Under the pieces are notes generated by a model. It was not told the origin of the DNA. It did no database searches and saw only the letters and a list, made by a program, of their open reading frames with translations. Made by a program: the position numbers and the translations under genes. Source: Paracholeplasma morum (GTDB lineage Bacteria; Bacillota_I; Bacilli_A; Acholeplasmatales; UBA5453). Taken from it: a DNA stretch of 45,944 nucleotides. Below are positions 34,831 through 43,979 of the stretch, in pieces (position 1 is the first letter of the stretch; every line of letters starts with the position of its first letter). The DNA lies in assembly GCF_016907055.1 (NCBI RefSeq), contig NZ_JAFBBG010000012.1, positions 1 through 45,944 of the forward strand. The letters are read 5' to 3'.

Positions 34831-35007
34831 ATGGCAGACAAAGACAAAAAGAACAAAAAGAATACTTCATCAACTGGTTATGATGTTCCTACACTAAAGA
34901 ATCCACTAAAAACTTTATGGGGCAAAATCATCGTTGTTATTATCCTAGCTGGAATGGTGTTACTACCTGTAGTTGGTTTAATCATCATGTTGATTGAAAA
35001 AGCATAG
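34831..35007 (+). CDS. Small single-span membrane protein, unknown
   Basis: This 58-residue protein, MADKDKKNKKN at the start, has one transmembrane helix (about 33-53, IIVVIILAGMVLLPVVGLII). The start is ATG at 34831 with GAGGTG upstream; the frame is open 12 codons earlier but overlaps the promoter. The lysine-rich cytoplasmic tail suggests an N-in orientation. A terminator follows directly, so it is a one-gene unit divergent from dinB. I recognise no family. Confidence 0.7.
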   Translation: MADKDKKNKKNTSSTGYDVPTLKNPLKTLWGKIIVVIILAGMVLLPVVGLIIMLIEKA

Positions 35008-35030
35008 AAAAAGGCGAAAGCCTTTTTTTA
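35008..35030. terminator. Bidirectional terminator between the small membrane gene and recN
   Basis: AAAAAGGC (35008-35015), GAAA loop, GCCTTTTT (35020-35027), with T's on both strands. It overlaps the recN stop codon. Confidence 0.9.
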
Positions 35031-36689
35031 TTTTACAAGTAAGGCTTTCGCATGTTCGATGGCGTAAAGATCGATTCGTTCACCGGAAAGCATTTCTGCT
35101 AAAACTTCTACCCTTCTATCATAAGAAAGGGGCTCAAGATGGGTTTGAGTTCTATGATCTTTAACTTCTTTTTTAATATGATAATGATGATCCGCTTTAG
35201 AGGCTACTTGAGGTAAATGGGTAATCGATAAGACCTGTAAAAGATTACTTAGTGCTTTAATTCTTAAAGCCACTTTTGAAGCTGCTTTACCTGAAATACC
35301 CATATCGATTTCATCAAATACCACTAGGTTTAAACCAAGTGTCTTCGCGAAAACAATCTTTAGCGCTAACATAAATCTAGAGAGTTCCCCACCTGATGCT
35401 GTTTTATAAAGAGGTTTGAGTGGTTCACCTTCATTAAGTCCGATATTAAACGTGACAAAATCAATGCCGTCATCGTATAGTTCAACGTCTTCTTTTAAAG
35501 GTTCAAAGGTAATCTCGAATCTAACTTTATCTAGGTCAAGTTGATTGAGTTCGTTTATCAATTCTTGTTCAAGTGCTTTGGATAACTTCATTCTTTCTTT
35601 TCTTAGGGCCATACCCGCTTTAATAAGCGTTTTATGGGCTTCGGTCGACTCTGTCTTAAGCTTCTTTAAATAGCCTTCATAATCCTCGGAAATGAGGATT
35701 TTTTCTTCTAATTCTGCCTTATACTCTATTAATTCAGAAACTGTTTTTCCATATTTCTTTTCAAGCGTCTTAATCTCATGTAGTCTTTCTTCTAAGCTGT
35801 TGAGTTCAGAGTCGCTAAAATAATCGAACATGTTTAAGCTCTTTTTAAGATCACTTCTAAACCCTTCCAGTTCATAATATATTTCTTTTAATCTATTTGA
35901 ACCCTCTAGATAAAGTGGATCATAATGTTTGATTTCTCCCAAGGCATCCCCTGCTTCGTATAAATCGCCTTTTTGATAGAGTTCATCCAATACTTCAAAG
36001 GCTTTGTTAACGTTACTAAGGATTTTTTCTTGATGGGATAGTTTTTCGATCTGAATCGTTAATGTTTCTTCTTCATTTTCAATTAACTTCATTTTTGTGA
36101 GTTCATCGAATTGATCTTTTAAAGATTCCAGTTCAGTTTCTTTCTTTTGTTTATCTTTTAATGCGAGTTCGTATTTATGCTTGGATTGGTTGTATTTGTC
36201 TTTTTGAATCACAAAAGTGTTATATAAAGGTTCGATATCTTCATATGCGATTTGATCGATTAAAGATAACTGTAATTTTGGGTCTAGGAGTTTAGTAATA
36301 TCGTGTTGTTCATGGATATCTCCTAGAAAATAGGTGAGTCTTCTAAGTTCTTGAAGCGTAATGGATTTTTGATTGACCGACAACAGGTTTTTATTAGCTC
36401 TGTTGATTTGTCTTTTAATGATCAGTTCATCACTGTTCAGCCCTAGACGTTCAAGTTCTATTTTAAGTCTATCATTTAAATTGGTAAAAAACCCTTCAAC
36501 AATGGCTTCTTCTTTACCGAAACGAATGAGATCTTGGTCAGCTCTAGCCCCAAATAGGAGTTTGAGTGAATCAATTAACAATGACTTACCCGCACCAGTT
36601 TGACCGGTTAATGCAGTCATGCCTTGTTGAAATCCAATTTCCAAATCTTCAATAATCGCTAAGTTTTCGATTTTTAAACGTTTTAGCAT
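35028..36689 (-). CDS. recN: DNA repair protein RecN
   Basis: This 553-residue SMC-like ATPase acts early in double-strand break repair. It has N- and C-terminal ATPase halves separated by coiled-coil arms: Walker A GQTGAGKSLLI near the N-terminus, signature TASGGELSRFMLALK, and Walker B LNLVVFDEIDMGISGKAA. The middle region is rich in heptad-like leucine and lysine patterns. It is the last gene of the nusB operon and starts 9 bp after tlyA. Confidence 0.95.
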   Translation of the reverse strand: MLKRLKIENLAIIEDLEIGFQQGMTALTGQTGAGKSLLIDSLKLLFGARADQDLIRFGKEEAIVEGFFTNLNDRLKIELERLGLNSDELIIKRQINRANKNLLSVNQKSITLQELRRLTYFLGDIHEQHDITKLLDPKLQLSLIDQIAYEDIEPLYNTFVIQKDKYNQSKHKYELALKDKQKKETELESLKDQFDELTKMKLIENEEETLTIQIEKLSHQEKILSNVNKAFEVLDELYQKGDLYEAGDALGEIKHYDPLYLEGSNRLKEIYYELEGFRSDLKKSLNMFDYFSDSELNSLEERLHEIKTLEKKYGKTVSELIEYKAELEEKILISEDYEGYLKKLKTESTEAHKTLIKAGMALRKERMKLSKALEQELINELNQLDLDKVRFEITFEPLKEDVELYDDGIDFVTFNIGLNEGEPLKPLYKTASGGELSRFMLALKIVFAKTLGLNLVVFDEIDMGISGKAASKVALRIKALSNLLQVLSITHLPQVASKADHHYHIKKEVKDHRTQTHLEPLSYDRRVEVLAEMLSGERIDLYAIEHAKALLVK

Positions 36690-36698
36690 ACGACACCT

Positions 36699-37391
36699 CT
36701 ATTTGTTAAGGATTAATAAATACTCCTGGTTACCCATTTTGCCTTTTAAGTCGCTTTTCTTACTGCCTATGATTTTGAATCCTAATGCACTTACATATTC
36801 GATAATACCATTTAAAGCTTCTTTTTGCTTTAAAGGGTTAGTAACAATGCCATTTTTGATGTATTTTGGGCCAACCTCGAACTGAGGTTTGACCAAAACA
36901 ATGTAAAGACCTTGTGTATCTTTGATATGGGTTAATATGGGTTTAACTGATGTAAACGACACATCCACTGTAAAAAGCCTAATTGATGGGTCAAGTGTGA
37001 CATCTAATATGTTGGTTTGTTCAAATAGTTTGACCTTAGGATGGTTTCTTAATGAATCATGAAGTTGGTTACTACCAACATCGTAAGCATAAACCAACGA
37101 TACCCCTTCTTGTAGGGCACAATCCGTAAATCCGCCTGTAGAAGAACCGATATCTGCCATCACTAAACCCTTGATATCGATCTTGAAACTGTCGATAGCA
37201 TCTTTGAGTTTTAATCCACCTCTTGAAACATAAGGGAGGTCATCAATGATGGTTACAGTTTCCTCTTTAAGTTCATACCCTGTCTTAGTTACAACCACGC
37301 CATTAACCAAGACTTTTTCTTGTTTGATTAAATCTTGAGCTTGACTTCTGGTTTTATTAAAGACCATAACCATATACCTATCGAGTCTCAT
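36699..37391 (-). CDS. tlyA: TlyA-family rRNA 2'-O-methyltransferase
   Basis: This 230-residue protein combines an N-terminal S4 RNA-binding domain (LDRYMVMVFNKTRSQAQDLI, QEKVLVNGVVV) with an FtsJ-type methyltransferase (VMADIGSSTGGFTDCALQ as the AdoMet loop, VKPQFEVGPKYI later). TlyA modifies 23S and 16S rRNA cytidines. The start is ATG at 37389-37391 after AAAGG, overlapping the end of dxs by 14 bp. A longer frame exists but adds a non-homologous leader. Confidence 0.92.
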   Translation of the reverse strand: MRLDRYMVMVFNKTRSQAQDLIKQEKVLVNGVVVTKTGYELKEETVTIIDDLPYVSRGGLKLKDAIDSFKIDIKGLVMADIGSSTGGFTDCALQEGVSLVYAYDVGSNQLHDSLRNHPKVKLFEQTNILDVTLDPSIRLFTVDVSFTSVKPILTHIKDTQGLYIVLVKPQFEVGPKYIKNGIVTNPLKQKEALNGIIEYVSALGFKIIGSKKSDLKGKMGNQEYLLILNK

Positions 37392-39225
37392 ATAAACCTT
37401 TGATGGCTTTAATGACATCTTCTTTGGTGAGTTTGGCATCCCTTTGATTATCTAGGCGAGTCCCATGATGGATGATTTCTTCTACTGACATCCCTCTGAT
37501 GTCATTTTTATACAGCATTTTAGCCATATATTTCAGAATTTGAGGATACAAAGATCCACTTCCATAAGCTTCTTCATAAACCAGTAGTTTCTTGTGTGTT
37601 TTAAGGACTTCATCTAGTGTTTCTAAATCCATCGGTTTAATGAATCTAGCATTAATGATCGTTCCGTTTAAGCCAAGTTCTTTCGCTACTTCTTCCATTA
37701 AAGAAACCCCAGGACCATAGGAGATTAACGCAATCTCTTCACCTTTTTGAACCGTTGTCCAAAGAGGTTTAATGTCTTCAAACTTAGGTAAGTTTTGTTT
37801 GTCAAACATCGTTTCTGCTCGAGGGTAACGGATGACAAATGGCTTATCCTGCATAAACCCGTATCTTAATAAGTTAAAGGCTTCTTCGGCATCCTTAGGC
37901 ATGGTGATTACCACATTAGGCATACTATAAAACATCGATACGTCATATAAGCCTTGGTGGGTTGACCCATCGTCACCAACAAACCCCGCACGGTCAATAC
38001 CAAAGATGACTTTAGTGTTTGATCTAGCGATGTCGTTCATGATTTGGTCATAAGCTCGTTGGGCGAATGTCGCATATAGGGGTAAGAACACATTAATACC
38101 TTCTCTAGCCATGGCGCTTGCCATGGTAGCTGCGTGTTCTTCTGCAATCCCAACATCGATTAGACGGTCTGGGTATAAACTATAGAATTTTTCAAATTTA
38201 GTACCTACAAGCATGGCTGGCATCACTACAAATGTATTCATCTCTTTTTGTAGTTCTATCATTGCTTCGCTGATAACTTCACTAAAAGAAGCATACCCTG
38301 CTTGAGTTTTTTTAACCATTTCACCTGTATTTAAGTCAAATGGCGATACACCATGATAAGTGCCTTTACGGTCCATTTCAGCTACTTCAAAGCCTTTACC
38401 CTTCTCAGTAACTGCGTGAATCACAACGCTCTTTTTCATTTTTTTAGCCATTTTCAATGTCTTAATCATTGTTTTCATCGAATTTCCATTGACTGGACCG
38501 ATGTATACATACCCTAGATCTTCAAAGACATTATTCGCTTGGAAGAATGCTTTAAAAACTCTTTTTAGGCGTCTATAGACTTTATATACAAAGTTAGGGG
38601 ATATTTTTTCTAATAGTCTTCTTGTCTTACTAATGAACTTATTGCCTCTAAGTGAGGTAAGGACTTTAGACAATGATCCGACATTTTTAGAAATAGACAT
38701 ATTATTATCGTTAAGGATGATAATGCCTTTATGGTTTGGGTCTGAACCGATGAGGTTAAGTGCTTCAAAGCTCATACCTGATGTAACAGAGCCGTCACCA
38801 ATTAACGCAATGACGTCACAAGACTCACCTTTGAGTTCTTTAGCTTTTAAGAACCCATGCATCGCAGAGATTGAAGTCCCTGCATGACCGGATTCCCATA
38901 AATCATGTTCTGATTCATCGTAATTAATGTAACCTGATAAGCCTCGATGTTGTCTTAAAGTTGAAAAATCTTTAGCCCTACCGGTAAGGATTTTATGGGT
39001 ATAGGCTTGATGTCCAACATCAAAGATAAAGGGGTCTTTAGGAGAGTCAAACACGTAGTGCATCGCAATCGTTAATTCAACCACACCTAAATTAGAGGCT
39101 AAATGCCCCCCAGTTTTGGAGATATTTTCTATCAAAAAGACCCTAATCTCTTCTGCTAGGGTTTCTAATTCTTTCATCGATAGTTCTTTTAAGAATGCAG
39201 GGTCTTTAATGTCTTTTAATTCCAT
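37378..39225 (-). CDS. dxs: 1-deoxy-D-xylulose-5-phosphate synthase
   Basis: This 615-residue thiamine-diphosphate enzyme starts the MEP isoprenoid pathway by condensing pyruvate and glyceraldehyde-3-phosphate. Motifs are DVGHQAYTHKILTGR, ESGHAGTSISAMHGF, the cofactor loop GDGSVTSGMSFEALN and DDGSTHQGLYDVSM. The start ATG at 39223-39225 aligns with the usual N-terminus (MELKDIKDPAFLKELS); a TTG four codons earlier is possible but less likely. Its position in the nusB operon is conserved in Firmicutes. The ispA gene usually next to it is absent. Confidence 0.95.
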   Translation of the reverse strand: MELKDIKDPAFLKELSMKELETLAEEIRVFLIENISKTGGHLASNLGVVELTIAMHYVFDSPKDPFIFDVGHQAYTHKILTGRAKDFSTLRQHRGLSGYINYDESEHDLWESGHAGTSISAMHGFLKAKELKGESCDVIALIGDGSVTSGMSFEALNLIGSDPNHKGIIILNDNNMSISKNVGSLSKVLTSLRGNKFISKTRRLLEKISPNFVYKVYRRLKRVFKAFFQANNVFEDLGYVYIGPVNGNSMKTMIKTLKMAKKMKKSVVIHAVTEKGKGFEVAEMDRKGTYHGVSPFDLNTGEMVKKTQAGYASFSEVISEAMIELQKEMNTFVVMPAMLVGTKFEKFYSLYPDRLIDVGIAEEHAATMASAMAREGINVFLPLYATFAQRAYDQIMNDIARSNTKVIFGIDRAGFVGDDGSTHQGLYDVSMFYSMPNVVITMPKDAEEAFNLLRYGFMQDKPFVIRYPRAETMFDKQNLPKFEDIKPLWTTVQKGEEIALISYGPGVSLMEEVAKELGLNGTIINARFIKPMDLETLDEVLKTHKKLLVYEEAYGSGSLYPQILKYMAKMLYKNDIRGMSVEEIIHHGTRLDNQRDAKLTKEDVIKAIKGLYETR

Positions 39226-39229
39226 AGGT

Positions 39230-39442
39230 TTATTCAAGACTAAAGTCTAATTCGCCTTCCGGTTTCATTTCTTTGACGACTAGTTTTTCAGATTCAGTTA
39301 ATAACTCATAACATAGTTTAGATAGCGCTAAACCTTCATTGTAAAGTTTTACAGCTTCATCTAAAGCGATGTCCTTGTTTTCGAGTGCCTTAACGGTTTT
39401 CTCTAAAGCTTGAATGGCTTGTTCAAAACTCATTTTTTCCAT
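39230..39442 (-). CDS. xseB: Exodeoxyribonuclease VII small subunit
   Basis: This is a 70-residue helical subunit: MSFEQAIQALEKTVKALENK, then LDEAVKLYNEGLALSKLC and LTESEKLVVK. It forms a complex with XseA and regulates single-strand DNA degradation. Its start overlaps the end of xseA by 13 bp, and its stop comes 4 bp before the chosen dxs ATG. The length is typical. Confidence 0.95.
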   Translation of the reverse strand: MEKMSFEQAIQALEKTVKALENKDIALDEAVKLYNEGLALSKLCYELLTESEKLVVKEMKPEGELDFSLE

Positions 39443-40782
39443 GATAGTGTCTCCTTCTTAGTAACAACCGAATGGATTTGTCCGTCTTTAACTCGGGTAA
39501 TGAGTGTATCGTTTATGGATAACTCATTGACGGACTCTATTCGTTTGTTATCTTTAGTTGTATAAGTATATCCTTTATCCATTAAGGCTAAAGGGTTTAA
39601 GTGTTTTAAAGCATCTACCAATAATCCAAATTGGTTGTTTTTCTTTTCGATTAGATAAGTTGCATTTCTAGATAAAGACCCATCCAAAAGACTTAATTTT
39701 TCACGTTTCAGCTTGATTAAATGAGATATATCAAATGATTTTAGTTTGGAATCTAAGTAAGTTAGTCTTTCTTTTTTACGTTCAAGCTGTAATAAGTAAT
39801 TACGTTTCAACAAGTAATCATTATTTTCATAGCGTTCTTTTAGTTTGATGATATGGGACTTAGGTGAGGCATTGCTCAAGCGTTCATCTAAGTTCATTAA
39901 CCTCATACTTTGGTTTTGAATGTATGAGTTCATTACCTTGGTTAACGTATCTCGGTAGTTATTAACCAGTTCGTATATATCGATGATATTTGGGGTTGAA
40001 AGCTCTGCAGCTGCTGTAGGGGTTGGTGCCCTTAAATCTGAAACAAAATCACTTAAAGTGAAGTCTGTTTCATGTCCAACTGCGGATATCACTGGAATTT
40101 CTGATTGATAAATTGCAAGCACGACTTCCAGTTCGTTGAATCCCCAAAGGTCTTCAATAGACCCACCGCCTCTACCAACGATTAAAGTGTCAACGAGTTT
40201 ATCGTCATTTGCCTTTTTGATCTGGCTAGAGATCGATTGTTTAGCTCCTTCACCCTGAACTAACGCTGGGTATAAGATAAGTTTAGCTAATGGGTATCTA
40301 CGTTCAATTGTATGAATAATGTCTCTAATGGCCGCGCCCGTAGGTGAGGTTACTACGCCAATGGCTTTAGGGTAAGCAGGGATTGGTTTTTTCTTAGATG
40401 GGTCAAAATAGCCCTTTTCTTGAAGTTCATTTTTAAGCTTTTCATAAGCCAAAAAGAGATCTCCAACACCATCTTTTTCCATTTGGAAACAGTTAATGTT
40501 ATAAGACCCACCAGCTTCATACAAACTCATTGCGCCTAAAACTTTGACTTTATCCCCATCTTTTGGGTTGAAATTCAGCTTCATCACATAATTCGCGAAC
40601 ATGGTTACGCGAATTTGAGCTTTATCATCTTTAAGTGTGAAATAGTAGTGACCTCTAGAATGTTTGGTCAAGTTCGAGATTTCACCTTTGATGTATATTT
40701 GTCTTAAATGGGTATCATTCTCTAAGATGTTTTTTAAATACTTCGTTAAAGCACTGACGGTTAGATATCTAACGTCTTGCAT
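39430..40782 (-). CDS. xseA: Exodeoxyribonuclease VII large subunit
   Basis: This 450-residue subunit contains an OB-fold near the N-terminus (LRQIYIKGEISNLTKHSRGH), the catalytic region with PKAIGVVTSPTGAAIRDI, GRGGGSIEDLWGFNE and SAVGHETDFTLSDFVSDLRA, and a long coiled-coil C-terminal part (about 270-400) for XseB binding. It degrades single-stranded DNA from both ends. It lies 4 bp after nusB. folD, often placed between these genes in Bacillus, is missing. Confidence 0.96.
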   Translation of the reverse strand: MQDVRYLTVSALTKYLKNILENDTHLRQIYIKGEISNLTKHSRGHYYFTLKDDKAQIRVTMFANYVMKLNFNPKDGDKVKVLGAMSLYEAGGSYNINCFQMEKDGVGDLFLAYEKLKNELQEKGYFDPSKKKPIPAYPKAIGVVTSPTGAAIRDIIHTIERRYPLAKLILYPALVQGEGAKQSISSQIKKANDDKLVDTLIVGRGGGSIEDLWGFNELEVVLAIYQSEIPVISAVGHETDFTLSDFVSDLRAPTPTAAAELSTPNIIDIYELVNNYRDTLTKVMNSYIQNQSMRLMNLDERLSNASPKSHIIKLKERYENNDYLLKRNYLLQLERKKERLTYLDSKLKSFDISHLIKLKREKLSLLDGSLSRNATYLIEKKNNQFGLLVDALKHLNPLALMDKGYTYTTKDNKRIESVNELSINDTLITRVKDGQIHSVVTKKETLSWKK

Positions 40783-40786
40783 AGAA

Positions 40787-41158
40787 TCACCCTACTCTTT
40801 TGGCTATTGTGTCTAGTAGTTTATTGGTAAACGCACTTTGTTTCTCATCATCTAAGTTTGAAAACTTTTTAGTAAGTCTAACTGCCTCATTGATGACTAC
40901 CGGATTTGGTGTATCGGTATATTTGATTTCGTATACAGCCAGTCTAATAATGGCGCGGTCGACGAAAGAAAGTCTTTCAATTGAATAGTTGAAAAGGTTG
41001 TCTTTGATAAGTGTGTCAATTTCACTCAAGTGGTCCATTACCCCTTGATATAGTTCGAACCCTAATTTAAATGGTTCAACGATTAAATCTTCGCGTAAAT
41101 CTTGTTGATAAAGCAAATGCATTGCTTCAACACGTAGTTCATGTTTTGTTTTTTCCAT
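40787..41158 (-). CDS. nusB: Transcription antitermination factor NusB
   Basis: This 123-residue all-helical RNA-binding protein, with NusE, promotes antitermination of rRNA operons. Segments include HELRVEAMHLLYQQDLRED at the start, FVDRAIIRLAVYEIKYT and PNPVVINEAVRLTKKFSN. It is the first gene of the nusB-to-recN operon. The ATG is preceded by a GAGG site and AT-rich sequence with several weak -10-like boxes, none convincing enough to mark. Confidence 0.94.
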   Translation of the reverse strand: MEKTKHELRVEAMHLLYQQDLREDLIVEPFKLGFELYQGVMDHLSEIDTLIKDNLFNYSIERLSFVDRAIIRLAVYEIKYTDTPNPVVINEAVRLTKKFSNLDDEKQSAFTNKLLDTIAKRVG

Positions 41159-41261
41159 AATAAAACCTCAATTCTATACTATTTTACCATAAACATTGTA
41201 AATCCTATAGCACAATATACATAGTATATAGGCTTTCTAAACATAACAAAATCAAAAGAAA

Positions 41262-41286
41262 AGGGATGCAAGTTGCATCCCCACTA
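41262..41286 (-). terminator. Terminator of the potABCD operon
   Basis: GGGATGCAA (41263-41271) and TTGCATCCC (41273-41281) form a tight hairpin followed on the minus strand by TTTTCTTTTG. It lies 5 bp after the potD stop. Confidence 0.9.
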
Positions 41287-42360
41287 TTAAAGTACTCTTA
41301 TTCTTGCCCAAGCATCGCTCATGATAGCTTTGGTTGTTGAATTAAAGCCATAAACTTCATCATTCTCATGAATAACGACGTTATAAGCCTCTACATAATC
41401 ATAGAAGTCAGAGCCTTCTACAATCAATTCTTCATATAGATCTTTTCTTACAGTTGTATACATAACGTATTCTGTATTCGCTTTTTGTGAATCATAAGAA
41501 AGCATGAAATTAATGAACTTGTATGCTAAATCTTCATTCTTCGCATTCTTAGGAATCACCATGGTATCTACCCAAACGTTGGTTCCGCTATTTGGTACAT
41601 AGAATCCGAGTTTTTCTTGTTCACTCATTAAATAGATTGCATCACCGCTATACGTTAAAGCAATGTCATAAGTCAGTTTAACCATGTCATCCAAGATTTC
41701 ATCAGTTAGGAATACAACATTGTCCTTCTTAGCAAGAGCAGTTAGCCATGCTTCTGCCTCTTCTAATTCAGAAGTTACTGTAGTATTCATAGAATACCCT
41801 AATGTTTTTAAGGCAACCATAAAGCCATCTCTAGAAGAGTCATAGAATGCGACTTCTAAATCCTCGTTGAATATTTCCCACTCTTTTGCTTCTAGGGTTT
41901 CTAATGAGACTTTGTCTTTATTATATAAAACACCAACATTACCCCAGAAATAAGGTACACCATATTTTAGAATGTCAAAATCTACGTTTTCCAGAATGGA
42001 AACTAAGCCTGTAGCTAATTCTGTTTCTTTATCGAAATCTGTGATTTTTGACCAGTCGATTTCAGCAATCAAATCTTCTTCAACCATTTGTTCAACCGCA
42101 TAATCACTTGGAATAATTAAGTCAAACGATTGAGTCTTCATCTTTGTGATGGCTGACTCATTCGAATCAAATGTTGACATGTTTACACATACATCATTTT
42201 CTTTTTCAAATGCTTTAATTAGGTCTGGATCAATATATTCGCCCCAGTTAAATAAAGCTAGTTTTTCTTTGCTTGAACAGGTAAATGATCTAACAATACC
42301 ACACCCTGATAAAGTGGCACCAGTGAGCACAAGTGCTAATAATGCAATAATTTTTTTCAT
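41287..42360 (-). CDS. potD: Polyamine ABC transporter substrate-binding lipoprotein
   Basis: This 357-residue binding protein has lipobox LSGC (Cys20). The mature N-terminus contains LALFNWGEYIDPDLIKAFEKE, typical of PotD/PotF, followed by FDLIIPSDYAVEQM, FWGNVGVLYNKDK and SGTNVWVDTMVIPKNAKN. It captures spermidine or putrescine outside the membrane. It starts at the potC stop (TAATG overlap). The exact polyamine cannot be read from sequence. Confidence 0.93.
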   Translation of the reverse strand: MKKIIALLALVLTGATLSGCGIVRSFTCSSKEKLALFNWGEYIDPDLIKAFEKENDVCVNMSTFDSNESAITKMKTQSFDLIIPSDYAVEQMVEEDLIAEIDWSKITDFDKETELATGLVSILENVDFDILKYGVPYFWGNVGVLYNKDKVSLETLEAKEWEIFNEDLEVAFYDSSRDGFMVALKTLGYSMNTTVTSELEEAEAWLTALAKKDNVVFLTDEILDDMVKLTYDIALTYSGDAIYLMSEQEKLGFYVPNSGTNVWVDTMVIPKNAKNEDLAYKFINFMLSYDSQKANTEYVMYTTVRKDLYEELIVEGSDFYDYVEAYNVVIHENDEVYGFNSTTKAIMSDAWARIRVL

Positions 42361-43145
42361 TAATCAATCTCCTTTTTCTCTTCTTCGCTTGACTTAAAGA
42401 ACCGATAAGTAACTAAAAGTCCAATGACCAAAATGATGATGGTCGATAACGCATTGATCGTCGGTTCAACACCGCGTCTTAACGTGTATAAATAAATGCT
42501 AATATTGGTTGCAGAACCTGCAGTAAAATACGAAATAACAAAGTCATCAAAACTCATCGTAAATGCGATTGCGGCAGCAGCAACCACAGCCACTTTAATC
42601 TCAGGTAGTATGACCATTCTTAAAGCTTGTAGTGGGGTTGCCCCAAGGTCGTTCGCGGCTTCTGCTAAGTTAGGATCTAATGATCTAACCTTAGGGTAAA
42701 CCGTAATGATGACGTAAGGGGTACAAAACGCTATATGAGCCAATAACATTGTTGTATAGCCTCTATCTATTTGAAAGCTTACAAACAATAACAATAACCC
42801 AACTGCGGTAACAATTTCTGGGTTAACGATAGGAATGTTGTTAACCGTTAAAACCATATCTTTTACCAGTTTTTTTGACTTACTTAAAGCAATTGCCGCA
42901 AACGTCCCAATCACAGTTGAAATCAGTGTCGCTAATACTGCGATTAATAGGGTCATTACGACTGCTGTCATAATGTCTGTTGAATCAAAGAGTTTCGTAT
43001 ACCATTTTAAGGAGAAACCTCCCCAATTGGTTAAACTCTTATTTTCATTAAATGAGAATACAATTAAGGATACGATTGGTGCGTATATGAATACTAACAA
43101 TAACCCCATGAATCCTTTTGCCAGTGGCTTATGAAGTTTTTTCAT
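42360..43145 (-). CDS. potC: Polyamine ABC transporter permease PotC
   Basis: This 261-residue permease has about six transmembrane helices. It carries the coupling motif EAANDLGATPLQALRMVILPE in the cytoplasmic loop. It starts KKLHKPLAKGFMGLLLVFIYAP and contains FSFNENKSLTNWGGFSLKWYTK, a PotC hallmark. Its start overlaps the potB stop as ATGA. The pairing with PotB gives the membrane channel. Confidence 0.94.
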   Translation of the reverse strand: MKKLHKPLAKGFMGLLLVFIYAPIVSLIVFSFNENKSLTNWGGFSLKWYTKLFDSTDIMTAVVMTLLIAVLATLISTVIGTFAAIALSKSKKLVKDMVLTVNNIPIVNPEIVTAVGLLLLFVSFQIDRGYTTMLLAHIAFCTPYVIITVYPKVRSLDPNLAEAANDLGATPLQALRMVILPEIKVAVVAAAAIAFTMSFDDFVISYFTAGSATNISIYLYTLRRGVEPTINALSTIIILVIGLLVTYRFFKSSEEEKKEID

Positions 43146-43978
43146 TCTTTTGCCTCCGGATTTCTATCAAGTTTTCTTGTTAAGTATACAAGAACCATGA
43201 TGAGTGCTGAAAGGATGATTGCAATTGCAGACCCATAACCCCAATCTCCAAACTGTAAGAACCTATTTTCGATTAAGTTACCAATAAGATAACGATTCTT
43301 ACCTAAGTATTTAGGAATAACTAGCGTGGTTGCTGCTGGAAGTAACACCATTGTGATTCCTGATAAAATCCCACTTATTGAAAGGGGTAATGTCACCTTG
43401 AAGAATGTCTCTACCTTAGAAGCCCCTAAATCATCTGCAGCTTCATAAAGTTTGGGATCAATCTTTGATAAAACGGTGTAAATAGGCAACACCATGAATG
43501 GTAAGAATACATAAACCATCCCTGTGATAATCGCGAAATCTGTGCCGAGTAAATCGGCATTAAACATTTCAAAAAGTTGTTTCCACGCGAGTGTTCTTAA
43601 TAACATATTTACCCACATAGGGGCAGTTAAAATTAATATAAGTAAGCTTTGGGTTTTCTTCTTTGTCTTCGTGATTAAGTAAGCTGTAGGGTACCCAATC
43701 ATTAAAGCAACAACCGTTGTATAAACCGCAAGTTTGATTGAATCAAACATGGTTTTAATGAACGCTGGTTCATTTATAAACTGTCTGAAATAAGTTAAGG
43801 AAAACGTGATGAAAAGGTCATTTACCCTTTCAGTAACTGCATAGAATACAATCAGAATTACTGGAATTAAAATGAGTGCAATCAATACACCATAATAAGG
43901 AATACCCATTAACTGAGTCGAATTAATTGTGAGCTTCTTTTTAGGACTTTTCTCCTTGTATACAGGGTTTCTAAACAT
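43142..43978 (-). CDS. potB: Polyamine ABC transporter permease PotB
   Basis: This 278-residue permease has about six helices and the coupling motif EAADDLGASKVETFFKVTLP. The start is ATG at 43976-43978, which follows the potA stop directly (TGGTAATATG) with a GGAG site nine bases upstream inside potA. A longer frame begins 13 codons earlier and overlaps potA by 38 bp, which is less likely. It ends with TGA overlapping the potC ATG. Confidence 0.92.
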   Translation of the reverse strand: MFRNPVYKEKSPKKKLTINSTQLMGIPYYGVLIALILIPVILIVFYAVTERVNDLFITFSLTYFRQFINEPAFIKTMFDSIKLAVYTTVVALMIGYPTAYLITKTKKKTQSLLILILTAPMWVNMLLRTLAWKQLFEMFNADLLGTDFAIITGMVYVFLPFMVLPIYTVLSKIDPKLYEAADDLGASKVETFFKVTLPLSISGILSGITMVLLPAATTLVIPKYLGKNRYLIGNLIENRFLQFGDWGYGSAIAIILSALIMVLVYLTRKLDRNPEAKE

Positions 43979-43979
43979 A

